64,000 nucleotides of DNA from Paramecium tetraurelia (taxonomy: Eukaryota > Ciliophora > Oligohymenophorea > Peniculida > Parameciidae), in assembly GCF_000165425.1 (NCBI RefSeq), contig NW_001799610.1, positions 318,684 to 382,683 on the forward strand. The letters run 5' to 3'. Made by a program: the position numbers and the translations under genes. The notes under the pieces were generated by a model. That model saw only the letters and a program-made list of their open reading frames with translations, was not told the DNA's origin and ran no database searches. Shown piece after piece: positions 1 through 12,030 of this stretch (the stretch's first letter is position 1; every line of letters begins with the position of its first letter).

Positions 1-1427
1 ATCTAGTTGATTAAGTGAAAATGATTAATACGTCTTATTGTGTCTTTTTGCTATCCTTGTCAATCAATCTGGTGTCCCAAAATAGAATTTATCCATCTGA
101 ACTAATACTAGCAAATTGATAGGTTTCTTGAGAGGATGTAAGTATCAGATGATTGAAATGCTTCTTATCGAATTCCATTCCAATGGGGAACCATTTGACA
201 GCCAAGACAAAATTCTTGTGAGATGCAACTTGTTTTCTCAAGACTTCATTAGATGAGCCAGCCTGATATGATGCAGGATCTTGTAGTGCTGATACCATTT
301 TGGGTTGAAGTTCTTGAATTTCATCTTAAAATAGTGAGAATTTGATGAATACTTCGTTCTTATTTAGTTTTTTATGTTTTTTTGGATGCAAAAACAGAGA
401 GAGCTGTGCCACTGAGATCCCATAACATCACTTAGCCATTGATAGTGCCACCTACGATTATATTGGGATCCTTGGGATTGAATTCAAAAGAGAGGATCTC
501 AAGGGGAGATTGCAATAGGAGCACTGGTTCAATTGAATGAATGTCTTCGAAATCCCAGAATACAATGAGTGATTTATGGGATTTCAATTGATAGATGGCT
601 CTTTCTTCAAAGAGGAGGTTTTCGACGAAGGATTCTGCAACGATATACTTGGATTTGATGGCTTAACTAGTGGGTTGGAATTGAATGCATTGTATTTTTT
701 TACCTTTACAATTTAAGTAACTGAAACTTTTGATTTCTTTGATCACATTAGTAAGCTCAGCATTTTAATCTAAGATTGGGATAGTGAATTTATGATACCT
801 CCATTTTGTTCTGAGAGTGGCAAGACATTGAAATCGTCCTAATAGATATCAATAGTTTCATTCGATTACAACGCTTCCTCCATCAATGGATAAACTGTCT
901 CCAAGAATTTAAGCAATTTAAAGTCTTCATCTGGCTATTCTTATCTCTCATCCCCTTCATCGACTTGCAAAGCCTTATTAATTTTTCTATTCCAGACAGT
1001 CTAAGAACTGGCGTCCTGGAAAGGGTTGCATCCTTGTATGCCCATCTCAATGACCTTATTTTTGACGAGTTGAAGGGGATCCTTCTCTAGAGCCTTGATC
1101 TCACCTGTTCTCTCAGATGTCTCCTAATCGCTGAATTTGAATGTCAAACTAAATGCTTATTATGGGGCCTTACCCAAATTCTTTTCTCTTTTTAATAAAT
1201 TGCATCTTGATGAGGGGCCTGTCTTTCACAGTAAAGGATTGGATTTCCTTGATGGATAATTAGAAATGCCAATTTACCTAAATAGTTTCATCTTCATGAT
1301 CCGTTTTGTATGGTCTGGGTTCTAGGGGCTTCTCTTCAACGAAGTCGTCATCTCCTGATGAATCTAATTGGGAATAGGGAATGTGTCAATATATACCTCC
1401 AGGATCACTTGGGTCATTGTTGTTCAT
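1..1427 (-). CDS. DNAI3: Axonemal inner-arm dynein intermediate chain, DNAI3/WDR63-like (partial)
   Basis: Seen: reads leftward from an ATG at 1427 and is still open at base 1, so the C-terminus is missing. At least four introns, the first at 1364-1396 (33 nt); others of 25, 29 and 28 nt restore the frame. The N-terminal half holds LETVYPLMEEALQSNET; it is followed by WD-type blocks LIVFWDF, then PKDPNIIVGGTINGQVMLWD, then VASHKNFVLAVKWFP and SSDGQILFWDTR. Known: this order and the 'SDPNIIVGG.INGQVVLWD' block are typical of WDR63/DNAI3 (Chlamydomonas IC140), which supports inner dynein arm I1/f assembly in cilia. Inferred: ciliary motility role. Its start lies only 7 bp from the divergent histidine kinase start. 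No defects seen. Confidence 0.85.
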
Positions 1428-1434
1428 TAATAAT

Positions 1435-3795
1435 ATGAATATTAAACAAATTAGTGGGATTGCATAATCATTAATTTTGATAGCTTACTTAAGCATAAAC
1501 CCCATCCATTATCAACTGATATTGAGCGTATTGGGAGTCTTAATGTAGATGGTTGTTTTGAAATGGAAAAAACATGAAGACATTATTACTGAAATATCTT
1601 AGGTATTGTTGACAGTGCCAATGGGAATCATTTAGACCGATGTTTGCAGCACCTTAATAGTAACCCTGCAACTGATCCAAATGAAACCATCTAAATTTCT
1701 CCTATTTAAACTATCCTATGTTGTAATTTTGGGGATGGTTATGCATGGAGAAGTATCTCAAATTGTCCTGATATGTTTGTCCTTCCTTACTTTTGCAGTT
1801 GATTCCTTATTGGAACAACCCAAATTCTCATATTCACCAATCCACCTCTCGAACAAGAAATTGCGGGAGGAGAATGAACTAGATAAAACTGATAAGTCTG
1901 ACAAAATACATCTCCAATCCATAGCGTATAGTGACAATTAGGCTGGACACAGAACGAGTGCCAAATGTAAAATAAATTCATATAATTCAATTAGATCAAT
2001 TTCTCTAAATCCTAGATGAATTCCCCGATGGAGTAGCTCTCATAATATTTGATGAAAATCGATTGCCTCAAGTTGATTTCTGCAATCAAACCATGATGAA
2101 CCTATTGCAAACCACTCAATCAGATTTACTGAGTTCTTTAATGTCACTCAAGAATCTGCATATCATGAAGAAGAGTCAATAAACCTAGGATCTGGCCACC
2201 TCAATATCCACTTACAAAAGTATGTATTCCCCAGAAAAGAACAAAATCGGAATTGTCAGATCCATCTACCGAGCCTCAACCACAGTTCAGAATCACAAGT
2301 GTGACTAATTCTTCAATACAAAATTGAAATTTTCCAAAAATGTAAACTGCATTTTCAATAAAAATAGCCTTTCAAAATGGCCCTGGAATAGGCCATTCTG
2401 CAAATCCATTCGTAGGAAGTGCAATCCCTATTAACAAAAACTCAGATTGGTTTTGACTTACACACTATTTTGAATGGCTACACAACCTCGCAATCCAAAA
2501 AGGATGTCTGCATTGAAATCAAACTATTTATATCCTATCTCAATGATCAACCCTAATTACTCATATTAACAAGAGACGTCTCCTACAAAGATTACATCAA
2601 ATCAATTAATCAACATAGCAAAGCCAAATCAAATTCATTGAATTTTGTTTCTCATGAAATTAGAACTCCAATCAAATGCATCATTCAATTGTTGGAAGAG
2701 ATAGAATAGAAAAATGACACCATCAAGAATGTTCTCTGGAATTGTTATTACCTATTGAACTTCAGTCATGATTTGCTTGATCTGGCCTAAATCAAAGTTG
2801 GTAAATTTAAATTGCACAAAATCAAATTCAATTTAGAATAATTGATTTTATAATTATTTGACTTATTTAGAATAGAAGCAAGGAGAAATTCAATTGCTTT
2901 GAAATTGGAATACGATGAAGATGCCCCCAAATAAATATTTAACGATGATGTAAGAATAAAACAGGTGTTGATTAATTTGATTGGAAATGCCTTCAAATTC
3001 ACTATCGAAGGCAGTATAACAGTAAGTGTCATTGATTAAAAGGATGGAACTTTCGAAATTAAGATCACTGATACTGGCTTTGGAATCAGAGAGGAGGATA
3101 AGAAGAAATTAATCAAAGCATTTGGTCGATTAGATGATGATGAAACCAAATAATTCAATCGATCTGGTGTTGGATTAGGATTACTAATAAGTAACATGAT
3201 ATGCAAATCCCTTTCAACCAAGGAGTCCGGCATCAAAATAGAGTCAGAACTGTATAAAGGCAGTTCTTTTTCATTTGAAATAGATCATGAGACTGTGTAT
3301 GATACTGTCATCATTTGTGACAATGAGAGCAACAACGAAGAAGAAGACCAAGTGATAGTTGAAGCCTAACCTCGAGTCCAACGCATATATTCCAATCAAG
3401 CCTTTCGACAGAGGGAATTATTAGTTATTGATGACAATCAATTCAACATTGATATTTTAATTAGGCTCTTCAATGGCAAGGGAATCAATAGAATCGATTA
3501 TGCCATTAGTTGCCAACATGCTTTGAAAATTCTAGATGAGAGAATTAGAAATCATATATTTTACAGAGTCATTCTCCTTGACATCGAAATGCCCATTATT
3601 GATGGGTTTGGCACTGCAAAAATGATCAAATAGTATGTCAATGAAACCATGGCTACGATGCCTGTACTTATAGCAGTAAGTGGACATGGATTACACATGA
3701 AACAATAGGCTTTGAACAATGGATTTGTGGATTATTATGAAAAACCATTAAAAGCAGGAGACATTGAGGAAATCATCACTCGTTATCTACAATGA
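1435..3795 (+). CDS. Membrane hybrid histidine kinase with receiver domain
   Basis: Seen: 768 aa after removing introns of 28 nt (near 1967-1994) and 26 nt (near 2342-2367). The N-terminus is hydrophobic with several likely membrane segments (residues about 1-110), then a linker. Next comes a kinase core with H-box FVSHEIRTP (phospho-acceptor His), N-box NLIGNAFKFT, G1 DTGFGI and G2 GVGLGLLISN. The C-terminal receiver domain has VIDDNQFN, the phosphorylatable Asp in LLDIEMP, the conserved Ser in AVSGHG and the Lys in EKPL. All key residues are present, so it should be active. Known: such kinases relay phosphate from His to the receiver Asp. Signal unknown. The first ATG leaves 7 bp to the divergent gene; later Mets at 1543 or 1549 are alternatives that would shorten the membrane region. 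Confidence 0.9.
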
Positions 3796-3840
3796 TTTTA
3801 TTTTTATAATAATACTAATTTAAATTAAAATTATCGTTAG

Positions 3841-4273
3841 ATGTTTGTTTGCTGCGGAAAAAAGAAGAAGGATCGGAAACATGCTTCATTAGGGAATCTT
3901 CATTAGTTAAATTTAATCTGTTAAGATGGACTCTACTTCGATAAGAATCTTAAAATAATTACAGAATTCAATAAAACAAATGTATTGATAATTTATTTAA
4001 TTGCAATTTAGTTTTGTGATACCCTATAAGGAAACTGTAAATATTATTGTCCAATCTGCTTCAAATATTACGACTGTAAAATGCGATCACAATTTTATAG
4101 GTATGCTCCATACAACTTGCTGTTCCAATTACGTCTGCCATGTTTGTGCAGTGTAATCTCTCGCCAATAAAATGTACAATTGTCATTATTGTCGAAATGA
4201 GCACTGCAAATATGTAGATGTAGATCCTGCACATTAGTTAAAAATATACATAGATTCACATACTAACTTATGA
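3841..4273 (+). CDS. Small RING-type zinc-finger protein, DA2/Sip5-like
   Basis: Seen: 125 aa with introns of 30 nt (GTATTG...TTTAG) and 25 nt (GTAAAATGCG...TATAG). After splicing it reads CPICFKYYDCMLHTTCC, then NYVCHVC and later NCHYCR. Known: the spacing C-P-I-C-F-x-Y-Y, seven residues, C-C, then C-x2-C matches the RING of plant DA2 and yeast Sip5, which are ubiquitin-ligase related. The N-terminus is basic (CCGKKKKDRK) and cysteine-rich, perhaps lipid-modified (inference). Only 23 bp separate its stop from the next gene's ATG. If the second intron is ignored, a different frame gives a weaker zinc-binding pattern, so I prefer the spliced model. Confidence 0.7.
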
Positions 4274-4296
4274 AATTTATATTAATTAATATACAA

Positions 4297-4993
4297 ATGT
4301 AAAAAGTAGATTACATCTTTAAGATTGTATTAATAGGATCCTAGAATGTCGGCAAATCTTCTCTTATGGCCAGATTCATAGATCAAGTTTTTAATGATAG
4401 TTATTTGTCCACAGTTGGGGTTGACTTTAGAATCAAAACCCTTTCCATCCATGATAAAACGTAACTAAGTACCCACGCTTATTAGTATTAAAATGCAAAT
4501 CTGGGACACAGCTGGATAAGAACGCTTTCAAGCTTTAACGCAATCTCACTACAAAGGAGCTCATGGTTGTATTGCTGTATTTGATGTTACAAATGAAAGG
4601 TACTTGTCCAATACATATGATTCCTAAGATCTTTTGAGGATGCCAAGAAGTTCTTAAAATTAGTAATTGAAGAACATGGCTTGATTCCTGAAGCATGCTA
4701 TTTAATCGCAAATAAGGTTGATTTAGTCAATAAAAGAGTGGTACATGAATCAGCCATTTAGTTAGATCCTTGGTAAGAATGGCAATGATTTTGCACATGA
4801 AATAGGTGTCAATTATTTGGAAACATCTGCTAAAACTGGTGACAATGTCAATTAATTGTTTTTGGATTTGGGCAAAATTATCTTAAATTTGGTAGATTAG
4901 AAACGTACGATTGCGCAGCCTCCTGAAAACGATACTAGATTAAGGACATTAGATACATAAAAAATAGAGTAGGAATAAGGTTGTAAGTGCTGA
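4297..4993 (+). CDS. Rab-family small GTPase
   Basis: Seen: 205 aa with introns of 25, 29 and 25 nt (the middle one ends AAG rather than TAG). P-loop GSQNVGKSS, switch I with STVGVDF, switch II WDTAGQERF, guanine motif NKVDL and ETSAK are all present and in order. The C-terminus ends GCKC, a double-cysteine geranylgeranylation signal. Known: Rabs direct vesicle budding, transport and fusion on membranes and cycle between GTP and GDP. The P-loop has Gln-Asn where many Rabs have Ser-Gly or Asp-Ser. Which Rab subfamily cannot be decided by eye. Nothing broken. Confidence 0.93.
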
Positions 4994-5439
4994 AATCTAT
5001 TCTTAAATATCAATATAATTTATTAGAAATTAACTTAATAATATAAATTTAATAATCTTGTTAACATTTGAATCAGAATCGAATCATTATTATTGTTCTC
5101 AATTTAATTCGCACTATGTAAATGAGCTTGTTTGAAGATTAGGATCAAAATTAAATTAAATTACAAAAAATTAATGTTAAAATTTAGAATTATTATTCTA
5201 CTTGTTTAACAAATTTAGATCATTTTTTATGGATCTCTAAATGAATGTAATTGGAAATGTTAAAAGAATTTTGATCAAAGAAACTCTGATATAGAATTAA
5301 TTGTTATAAATAAGAATTATCCCTTTAAAGATAAAAAGGATTTTAAATTTATATCAATAAAAAGAGATATATCTTGATATCAAATAAATAATTATTTTCT
5401 TTAAATTTAAATAATAATGTAAAAATTATGAAATAATAT
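4994..5439. other. AT-rich intergenic region between convergent genes
   Basis: 446 bp of very AT-rich sequence between the Rab stop and the convergent coiled-coil gene. A 40-codon frame starts at 5122 but has no recognisable motif. No RNA gene or repeat array seen. Confidence 0.6.
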
Positions 5440-6408
5440 TCATTTATTTAAGTATTTATTACTATTATCTTCCAATCCTCTTTTTTTTGATTTACTTTTA
5501 GTAATATTGTTATTTGATTTTAAATCTTCAATTTCTTATTTCAAAGTTTATATTAATTGTTTTTACTATTATCTAATGAATTCACTTTTCTCAAAATTTT
5601 CCTATAATCTCTATTACTCCTACTCAATTTGACCATATTTTTCATTTTATTATAAAGCTTTTTTCAATTTTTTGCTGAACTAGTCTATTTACTATTGCAT
5701 TTGTTAATTCTTTTGTTTTTCTTTAATTAATTGAGCCCTGTCATCTTCCCATTATTTTCTTAATTAAGACACTTTAATTTGCAATTGTTAAACATCTTAT
5801 TATTGGGTGCTTATACCCCTCTGTTAAGAACTCTGAGATTTTTCTTTACTCTTTGATTTTGCTTGGCTTGAAGATTTTCTTTATGCTTTAGATTGAGATA
5901 GCTTGTTCTCTGCACTTTCAATATTCTTTTCTAATTATTAGAATTTGTTCTTCCTCTCCTCATGAAATGACTACTTATTGAGTGTTTTATTTGAATGTTC
6001 TTACTCTGTAAATTTAATCTGTTTTTTATGCGATGACTAAATATGACTGTATTTATTCTTTAAAGGCGTTTCATCGTCGGAATCCTTGATCTCCTATTGT
6101 TGCACTAAATGATTAGGTTGAATTTGCTTGTCAATATTTTTTTGAATTCTTGCCTCAATTGTAACAATCTTATCTTAGATTTCTTTCAAATCGCCATTAG
6201 TAGTGCGTTTAGTTTATGAGGTAGGATTGTTACTTAAAGCTCTAATGCTAGAATGCTGAATTGATTCTTATTCAAAATAGGAGGAAGGTTATGTTTTTTA
6301 GAGATAACTTGGGGCATTATTGCATTTGAGCATATCAAGTTCCTTGTCTAGGAGAGTATTAAGAAAACTAAGTTTCTCCGAAGGAATGGGACTTTAATTT
6401 AATTGCAT
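5440..6408 (-). CDS. Coiled-coil protein of unknown function
   Basis: Seen: one uninterrupted 322-aa frame. Residues about 1-110 are polar and Ser/Gln-rich. From about residue 110 to the end it is dense in Lys, Glu and Gln with heptad-like Leu spacing (RNKFQQLEKNIESAENKL, then VQQLQIKVSQLRKQWEDD, then LIQTLKQEIEDLKS), so a long coiled coil. It ends in a basic tail (TKSKSKKRGLED). No catalytic motif. Inferred: cytoskeletal or scaffold protein, as is common in ciliates. The ATG at 6408 is the first in frame; an upstream ATG GCA ACT at 6438 would need an unusually long 39-nt intron. Confidence 0.8.
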
Positions 6409-6440
6409 TTGAAAATTTTAAATATATTACAGTTGCCATT

Positions 6441-7065
6441 TCATTATAGGTTCAATTAGAATTCCTAATAATCACTTTTTGGAACCATGTCAATTACTGC
6501 CTCCAATAATCCATTTGGCAATACTCCACCAGGTCTCCAATATTAATTGGCACCAACCTCATTTCCAGTTGGCATTCTAACGCCAAACTTCTCAGGGAAA
6601 GGAACATCAATTCTACTCAGTCTTCTGTTTTGCCATCCTCCTGGAGTGACGCCAAGATTTCTTTCCACAATTGATAAATTGCCATTTGCTGTTTTAAGGA
6701 GTTAATCCATTTAGGATTTAGGTATCACAAATATACCATTTTTATTTCCTACAAATTCTCTGCCATTGTTATCCAACCATGCTGTTGTGATGATAAATGA
6801 TGCCCCGTATCTGAAATACTTCAAATGTTAGTCGATATATTCTTAATTCATATACTCTTATGGTTAAGGTCTATTTCCCTTAGGTTTGGCAACAACTAGT
6901 TCTTCAGTCCATCCAGAATGATAAATTAGAGAAATTTTATCTTTTTTTCTTGGTGGATCCTTTGGATCTACTTCGTAGCAAGAGTCCTTTTTAGATTTAT
7001 CCCAAAAATACTTATTGCGTATTTGCCACTATAAGTGTGACAATCAAGAGCCATAGTACTTTCAT
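6441..7065 (-). CDS. Secreted protein with a bacterial-toxin-like C-terminal domain (tentative)
   Basis: Seen: 199 aa with one 25-nt intron (GTATTTTTGG...AAAAAG). The N-terminus MKVLWLLIVTLIVANTQ is a good signal peptide; the mature protein begins near QDSCYEVDPKDPP. The C-terminal half contains RLSRIDVPFPEKFGVRMP, then TGNEVGANQYWRPGG and PNGLLEAVIDMVP. Inferred: the pattern R-[ML]-P-x-G-N-E-x-G-A-N followed by a GG-rich turn reminds me of C-terminal domains of bacterial secreted or polymorphic toxins, but I cannot name the family and this is memory, not a search. No toxicity is implied. Its stop lies 32 bp from the start of the next gene on the same strand. Otherwise unknown. Confidence 0.7.
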
Positions 7066-7665
7066 ATGTAAAACGAATAATTATATAAAATATATTATCC
7101 TCAAATTATTATTAAAATCAGCTTCCAAGCACATGTTACTAATGTTATTTTGTTATTTTTGCACATCAATTCAAAAGATAAACCACATATATCAAGTTGG
7201 AATAAGGAGTGAAGAATGATTAATGTAGTAAAACTCTTGCTTATTTTATTAATTTGAATTAGAATGAAGAAATAATTAACATCTTTAGATTCCATCCAAT
7301 TCTAAGTTGAATTTGTAATACTATTGGAAAATAAATTAATCCACTAAGATTAATAAATATTTTATAGTAAAAATTTGTTTTATCTATTATTTTTGGCTGT
7401 GTAAATTATTTTTAAATTAATTCAATCTTTGTCTCTCATGATTCAAATTGCCAATAGTTCTTTATCTCCCAATAATTTGAGTTATTTGGATGTATGAATC
7501 AACTTAATTTTATGAAGTAATTAAAGATTATAAATATACGTTGATTAATTAAATATGGAATCTATGTATAGTATTGGTTATTTGTTGTGTAATTAACAAA
7601 ATCGATTACAAATTTTTTAATTAAAATTACGTAAATTGTTAAAGAATTCTTTTTATTAATATAAA
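7066..7665. other. AT-rich intergenic region between divergent genes
   Basis: 600 bp, very AT-rich, likely holding the promoters of the secreted-protein gene (leftward) and the MATE gene (rightward). Frames here are short and start without ATG. No structured RNA or repeat recognised. Confidence 0.6.
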
Positions 7666-9132
7666 ATGAGCGAACTTTAATTAATTAGCCCGCTCTATTA
7701 ACAGGGTTCTGTTATGAAAGAGTTAACAATTGCTTCACTCCAGACTGCGATGAGCTTTTTGCTGGAATATCTACCCAATACGATATCAATTTATTTGCTA
7801 GAATTCAAGGAGGATTCTGTAATAGTAGGGGCTTTGGGATTGGGAATTCTTACAACATAAGCTTTCGGAATGGGAATTCTTAATGGTCTTGCTACCGGCT
7901 TGGAAACCTTAGTATCTCAAGCTTATGGGGCAAATCATTACGAATTATGTGCAAAGTTGTATTATAGATCGTTGTTTTTGTGCACATTGTTTATGATTCC
8001 AATTGCGCTCTTCTTGATCTTTTCAACTCAAATAATATCCTTTATCAACAAGTACAAGTGCTGGTTTACTTTAGCAATACAGAATTAGCAGAAGAAACAG
8101 GACGTTTCAATAGATATATGATTTTAGCAGTATACTTAAATGCGATCTTTGTGAACACCAAGGTGTTTTTGAATGGTTAAAACATTTACAAATATCAATT
8201 CTACACTCAACTAGTGACATGTAGTCTGTTTGTTGGCATAAGTTATTTTTTCATTGTGAAACAAGAGTTGGGAATAGTGGGTTGTGCATTAAGTTTGACC
8301 TCCTTAGATCTGTTGAATAACATAATTTTATTTTCGTTAATTTTCGTAACCAAATGCAGTTAGGCTACTTTATATAAATTTAAATTGAGCTACTTAAAGA
8401 ATACAACTAAATTTTTGAAGGAAGCAATACCAATAGGTTCAATATTATGGTTGGAGTGGATAAGCTTTGATTTTTATGTGATTTTGGTGAGTTATCTAAA
8501 CACATCAACAATTAGTGCTCATGTACTGATGTCTAATTTTGCAGGATTCTTATATCAATTTAGTTATGGCATTTCGATAGCATCGACGACATTTGTGGGA
8601 AATGAAATGGGAAGAAAGAAGGTGGATATGGCTAAAAAGTATACCAAGGCCACATTTTTGATTGATGGAATCTTCCTATTGATAATAGTAGGGTTATTCT
8701 CAATTTTCGGAAAGAAAATAGTTAATTAATTGAGTGAAGATGAAGTAGTTGTAGAAGAAATCTATAATTCAATGTTTCTTATGGTGGCATTCATTATTTT
8801 AGATGGTAAGATTATATATTAAAATTAAAGGTCTATAAGCGATCATCTCAGGATTAGTAAGAGCCATAGGAAGAGAAGCCAGTGCTTCCATTACATTCAT
8901 ATTATGCTATTTAGTGTTTGGGGAAATAATAGGATATTTGCTTTGTTATACTGCTGAGATTGGACTTAAGGGAGTGTGGATTGGCATTGTGATAGGAGCT
9001 TCGGCTTATGATGTTATATAATTTTTGAATTTAATATGGAAAGATTGGAATGAGTTGGCTGAGATCATTCTTGATAAATTAATGCTTTTACATTAACAAT
9101 AGAATTTTGTACTTTAGGATGATGAAATGTGA
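7666..9132 (+). CDS. MATE-family multidrug/toxin extrusion transporter
   Basis: Seen: 472 aa after introns of 23 nt (near 8051-8073) and 25 nt (near 8805-8829, ends AAG). About 12 hydrophobic segments. The MATE hallmark GLATGLETLVSQAYGANHYE, its second-half counterpart GISIASTTFVGNEMGRK, and LDGLQAIISGLVRAIGRE are clear. Known: MATE proteins export organic cations or other small molecules in exchange for H+ or Na+, in plasma membrane or vacuole. Length fits the family (about 450-550 aa). Complete with no lesions. Only 35 bp lie between its stop and the next ATG on the same strand. Confidence 0.93.
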
Positions 9133-9167
9133 AAAATAAATTAAATATTTATATTTATATTGATTTC

Positions 9168-10847
9168 ATGAAAACGTTTATAATCTTCATCATAATAGAG
9201 ATCTTGTGTGAAGCTAAGGAGATGTTTATTAATAGAAATGAATTAAACACAATTGATACATTCCAAGGATTTGGTGTTGTTTTGGATGCTAATATTACAA
9301 ATCAATCATCAAATGCTCACCTCTGTTAAATAGTCAAACAAAAACTTACTAACTTGATGTAGACTGAAATAAAATTGACGCCGTTTGTTGATGAAGAAGT
9401 TTTCAGCCTATTCTATTTAAATGGTTCTTTGAAAGTAGAAACTAATCATTACTATATTGTATCAATGGTTCCATTTCAAAAAGGGGCTGTAATCTTATTT
9501 AGTGATGGGCGTCTTATATATATACATGAAATCAACGGAAATATTATCAAAATGGAATCTAACGAAAAGATATAAATACACCCAAGTTAATTAATAGATC
9601 CTATTCATATGTTCTATTTCTCAACAATTCAGAAAATTGTCATTATACTTCAAAAGATATTTATATATGTGTAGATAAATCAGAATGAAACCAATATATT
9701 TGGTATATATACGAATTAAACTGATAATAAAACCTTAACTACCTAAAATATAGAGTTTGTTGATGAATATTTATTCATATTGGAATAGAAAGAATTCATC
9801 ATCTACGCTTGTAATTCAGAAGGTTTATACCAAATTTTTAGTAAAAAATTAGAAATGAACTTTATTGACATGAAGGTTCAGCAATAAAATGACGTTTATC
9901 ACATCTTCTTTTTGCATTTATTATCTGGTGTAGAAATCTGTGTTTATGACCCTATTTTATTCAAATTCCAAGAAATCTCATCCTATGATATGATACCAAT
10001 AAAAGGATTTTTAATTGGATTGTATGAACAGATATTAATGATTGTTGATGAAGATCAAAGCGAATCTATTATTTATGAATTACATCCTATAAATTAAACT
10101 AATAAATGGATGATTTTTAATAAATATAAGGTAAAAAACATTATTTATGATATCCAATTTACAGATAATTATGCACTCTTACTTGGAAAGAACCGCCATG
10201 ACATTCTTTATCACTCTCTACCAACTGTAGATAATTAAATACACAATCAAATCATAATTCCTGCACTATAACAAATCCATCTCATCGATTAAACAGAACC
10301 TTACGATAATAAATTCATAGGTATTACAAAGCACACTTATTTCGTTACCAATTTTAGTACAGCTCCTCAAAGGATTGATTGCCAATACTAAGAAGACTCA
10401 GGCCCAATTTAATTCTCCTACTATTAAAATTCTACTCAATGTACTAAATTGCCTTAAAAACAAGAAGGTCAACTATGCCTTTACATCTCAAATTACACAA
10501 TTTATTATAAATATCCTATCCTTACTACAGAACATTACATATATATATAAATAGTTGGGTTCTTGTTTGCTTTAGTGTGTGCTATTTTAATAGTATTTTT
10601 CTTCAATAAATATTTTGAATATACCGAATTAATGATAGGAAAATAAAATATTGATTAGTAACATTTGATAGATAATCCGGGAGGGAGTAACTTTAATAGT
10701 GTTATTACTTCTCCTTAAAATGTGAATTCAAATTCTAGTAAAAAAAAAGGATTTTCATCAAATCTAAAATCTCCATCTAATTTACAATCCTGTGATGTTA
10801 CTATAAGCCAAAATAAAGTAGAAGAGTAATAAAGTTTTGCGTAATGA
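9168..10847 (+). CDS. Type I membrane protein of unknown function
   Basis: Seen: uninterrupted 559-aa frame with no intron. It begins with a signal peptide (MKTFIIFIIIEILCEAK). A long extracellular or lumenal region of about 450 residues is rich in short beta-like stretches (AVILFSDGRLIYIHEI, ICVYDPILFKFQEIS), perhaps a beta-propeller. One C-terminal membrane segment follows (IVGFLFALVCAILIVFFF, about residue 465), then a polar Ser/Asn-rich cytoplasmic tail of about 80 residues. No family recognised. The ATG chosen is the one that starts the signal peptide. Confidence 0.8.
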
Positions 10848-11531
10848 AATACTCATTAAATCAAACTATCTATAGAATTAATATAATATTTACAGTACTT
10901 TATATTTCTTTAATTTCTCATTTTATTGATATCAATTGATTTCAATTAATCTAAAAATCCAGAAACCCAATTGAATATCAATATCAATACTCTTTCTCAA
11001 TCCCAAATCAGTATTTAGATGGATAATAATCAAAACTACTTAATGACTAAATGATTAAAATATAGATATGCTTGGGATATTAGCTAATTTTGATTAAAAA
11101 ATATTTATGAATTCATCAAAATGCTATAACTTAGAAAGGGAATCATAAATATAGAATTCATCGAAATACTTATCCTTTCTTTTATTCAAATTAAATAGAC
11201 CAAGAACTTAAATATCATATTTAGACCCATAAGTTACCTTAAGAGAAGTCTATTGATAAAATCTATATTTATTCCTTCATTTTTTGTTTTGTGATATACA
11301 ATTTTTATATGAATATTATGAATTCATTAAAGGTAAAGAACAAGACCTTAGCTTTATGAATTCATAATAATTTTTAGATTATTTTAGTAAATTAGTAAAT
11401 TATTCTGTCAACACCTAATCCTTAATCTGATAATATATTCGATATTCTTATTTTATAATTGCTATTCATTAATAGTATTAGTAGAAATAATTAATGAGTC
11501 TGCATTATTTATTGTACTTATATAATATATA
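10848..11531. other. AT-rich intergenic region between convergent genes
   Basis: 684 bp between two gene 3' ends. Repeats of GAATTCAT-like words occur around 11100-11370 but no regular array. I see no gene or RNA. Confidence 0.55.
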
Positions 11532-12030
11532 TCAATCTGTGTGTTAAGATCCTTTGGTAGCACCAACTCCTGGCTTTCCATGTCTTGTTGGCTTATAGGT
11601 TAAAGAAAATTCACCCAAATATCTATGATTATAGTTTTGCATTCAAGAATACCTGCCGATCATATCAAACTTAATTTCAACATTGCTAAATTATCTGCCA
11701 TTATATACTCCAACAATTGATCCAACCATCTCTGGGACTACAATAGTATTTCTTTAATGAGTCTTGACTGGTTTTGGTTTTTCTCCTGGTAAGGTTTCTT
11801 TCTTTGATTTACGAATCTAATGATAGTTTGAAACAGTTGATTACTTTCTTCATTAAATTTTAGAAGGCATGAACTTTTTCACCTTAATTAGAAATTCTTC
11901 TTCTTTATCTTGCTCTGAATTACTCAACCAACTTATCCATTGGCAATTTGACAAGCTCTTCAAGTTATAATCCTCTGTAGGTAAACTTCTTAACACCTTT
12001 GAATTGTTTGTCTTAAGTTTATTCAGCCAT
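11532..12030 (-). CDS. RPS15: Small-subunit ribosomal protein uS19 (eukaryotic S15)
   Basis: Seen: 146 aa with introns of 28 and 30 nt. Contains [66 protein letters not shown] and [20 protein letters not shown]. Known: this is the standard eukaryotic S15/uS19 signature; the protein sits in the head of the 40S subunit near the decoding site. Length matches the family (about 145 aa). Complete and conserved throughout. Confidence 0.97.

Noticed and set aside
3950..4273. Unspliced alternative frame for the RING protein starting at 3926
   Set aside because: It loses the CPICFKYY block; the two-intron model gives an exact DA2-like RING spacing.
5122..5244. 40-codon frame between the Rab and the coiled-coil gene
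   Set aside because: Short, no recognisable motif, no clear continuation by splicing; kept only as a possibility.
7037..7219. Small rightward frame overlapping the secreted-protein start
   Set aside because: Starts with GTG, is low-complexity, and overlaps a gene with a signal peptide on the other strand.
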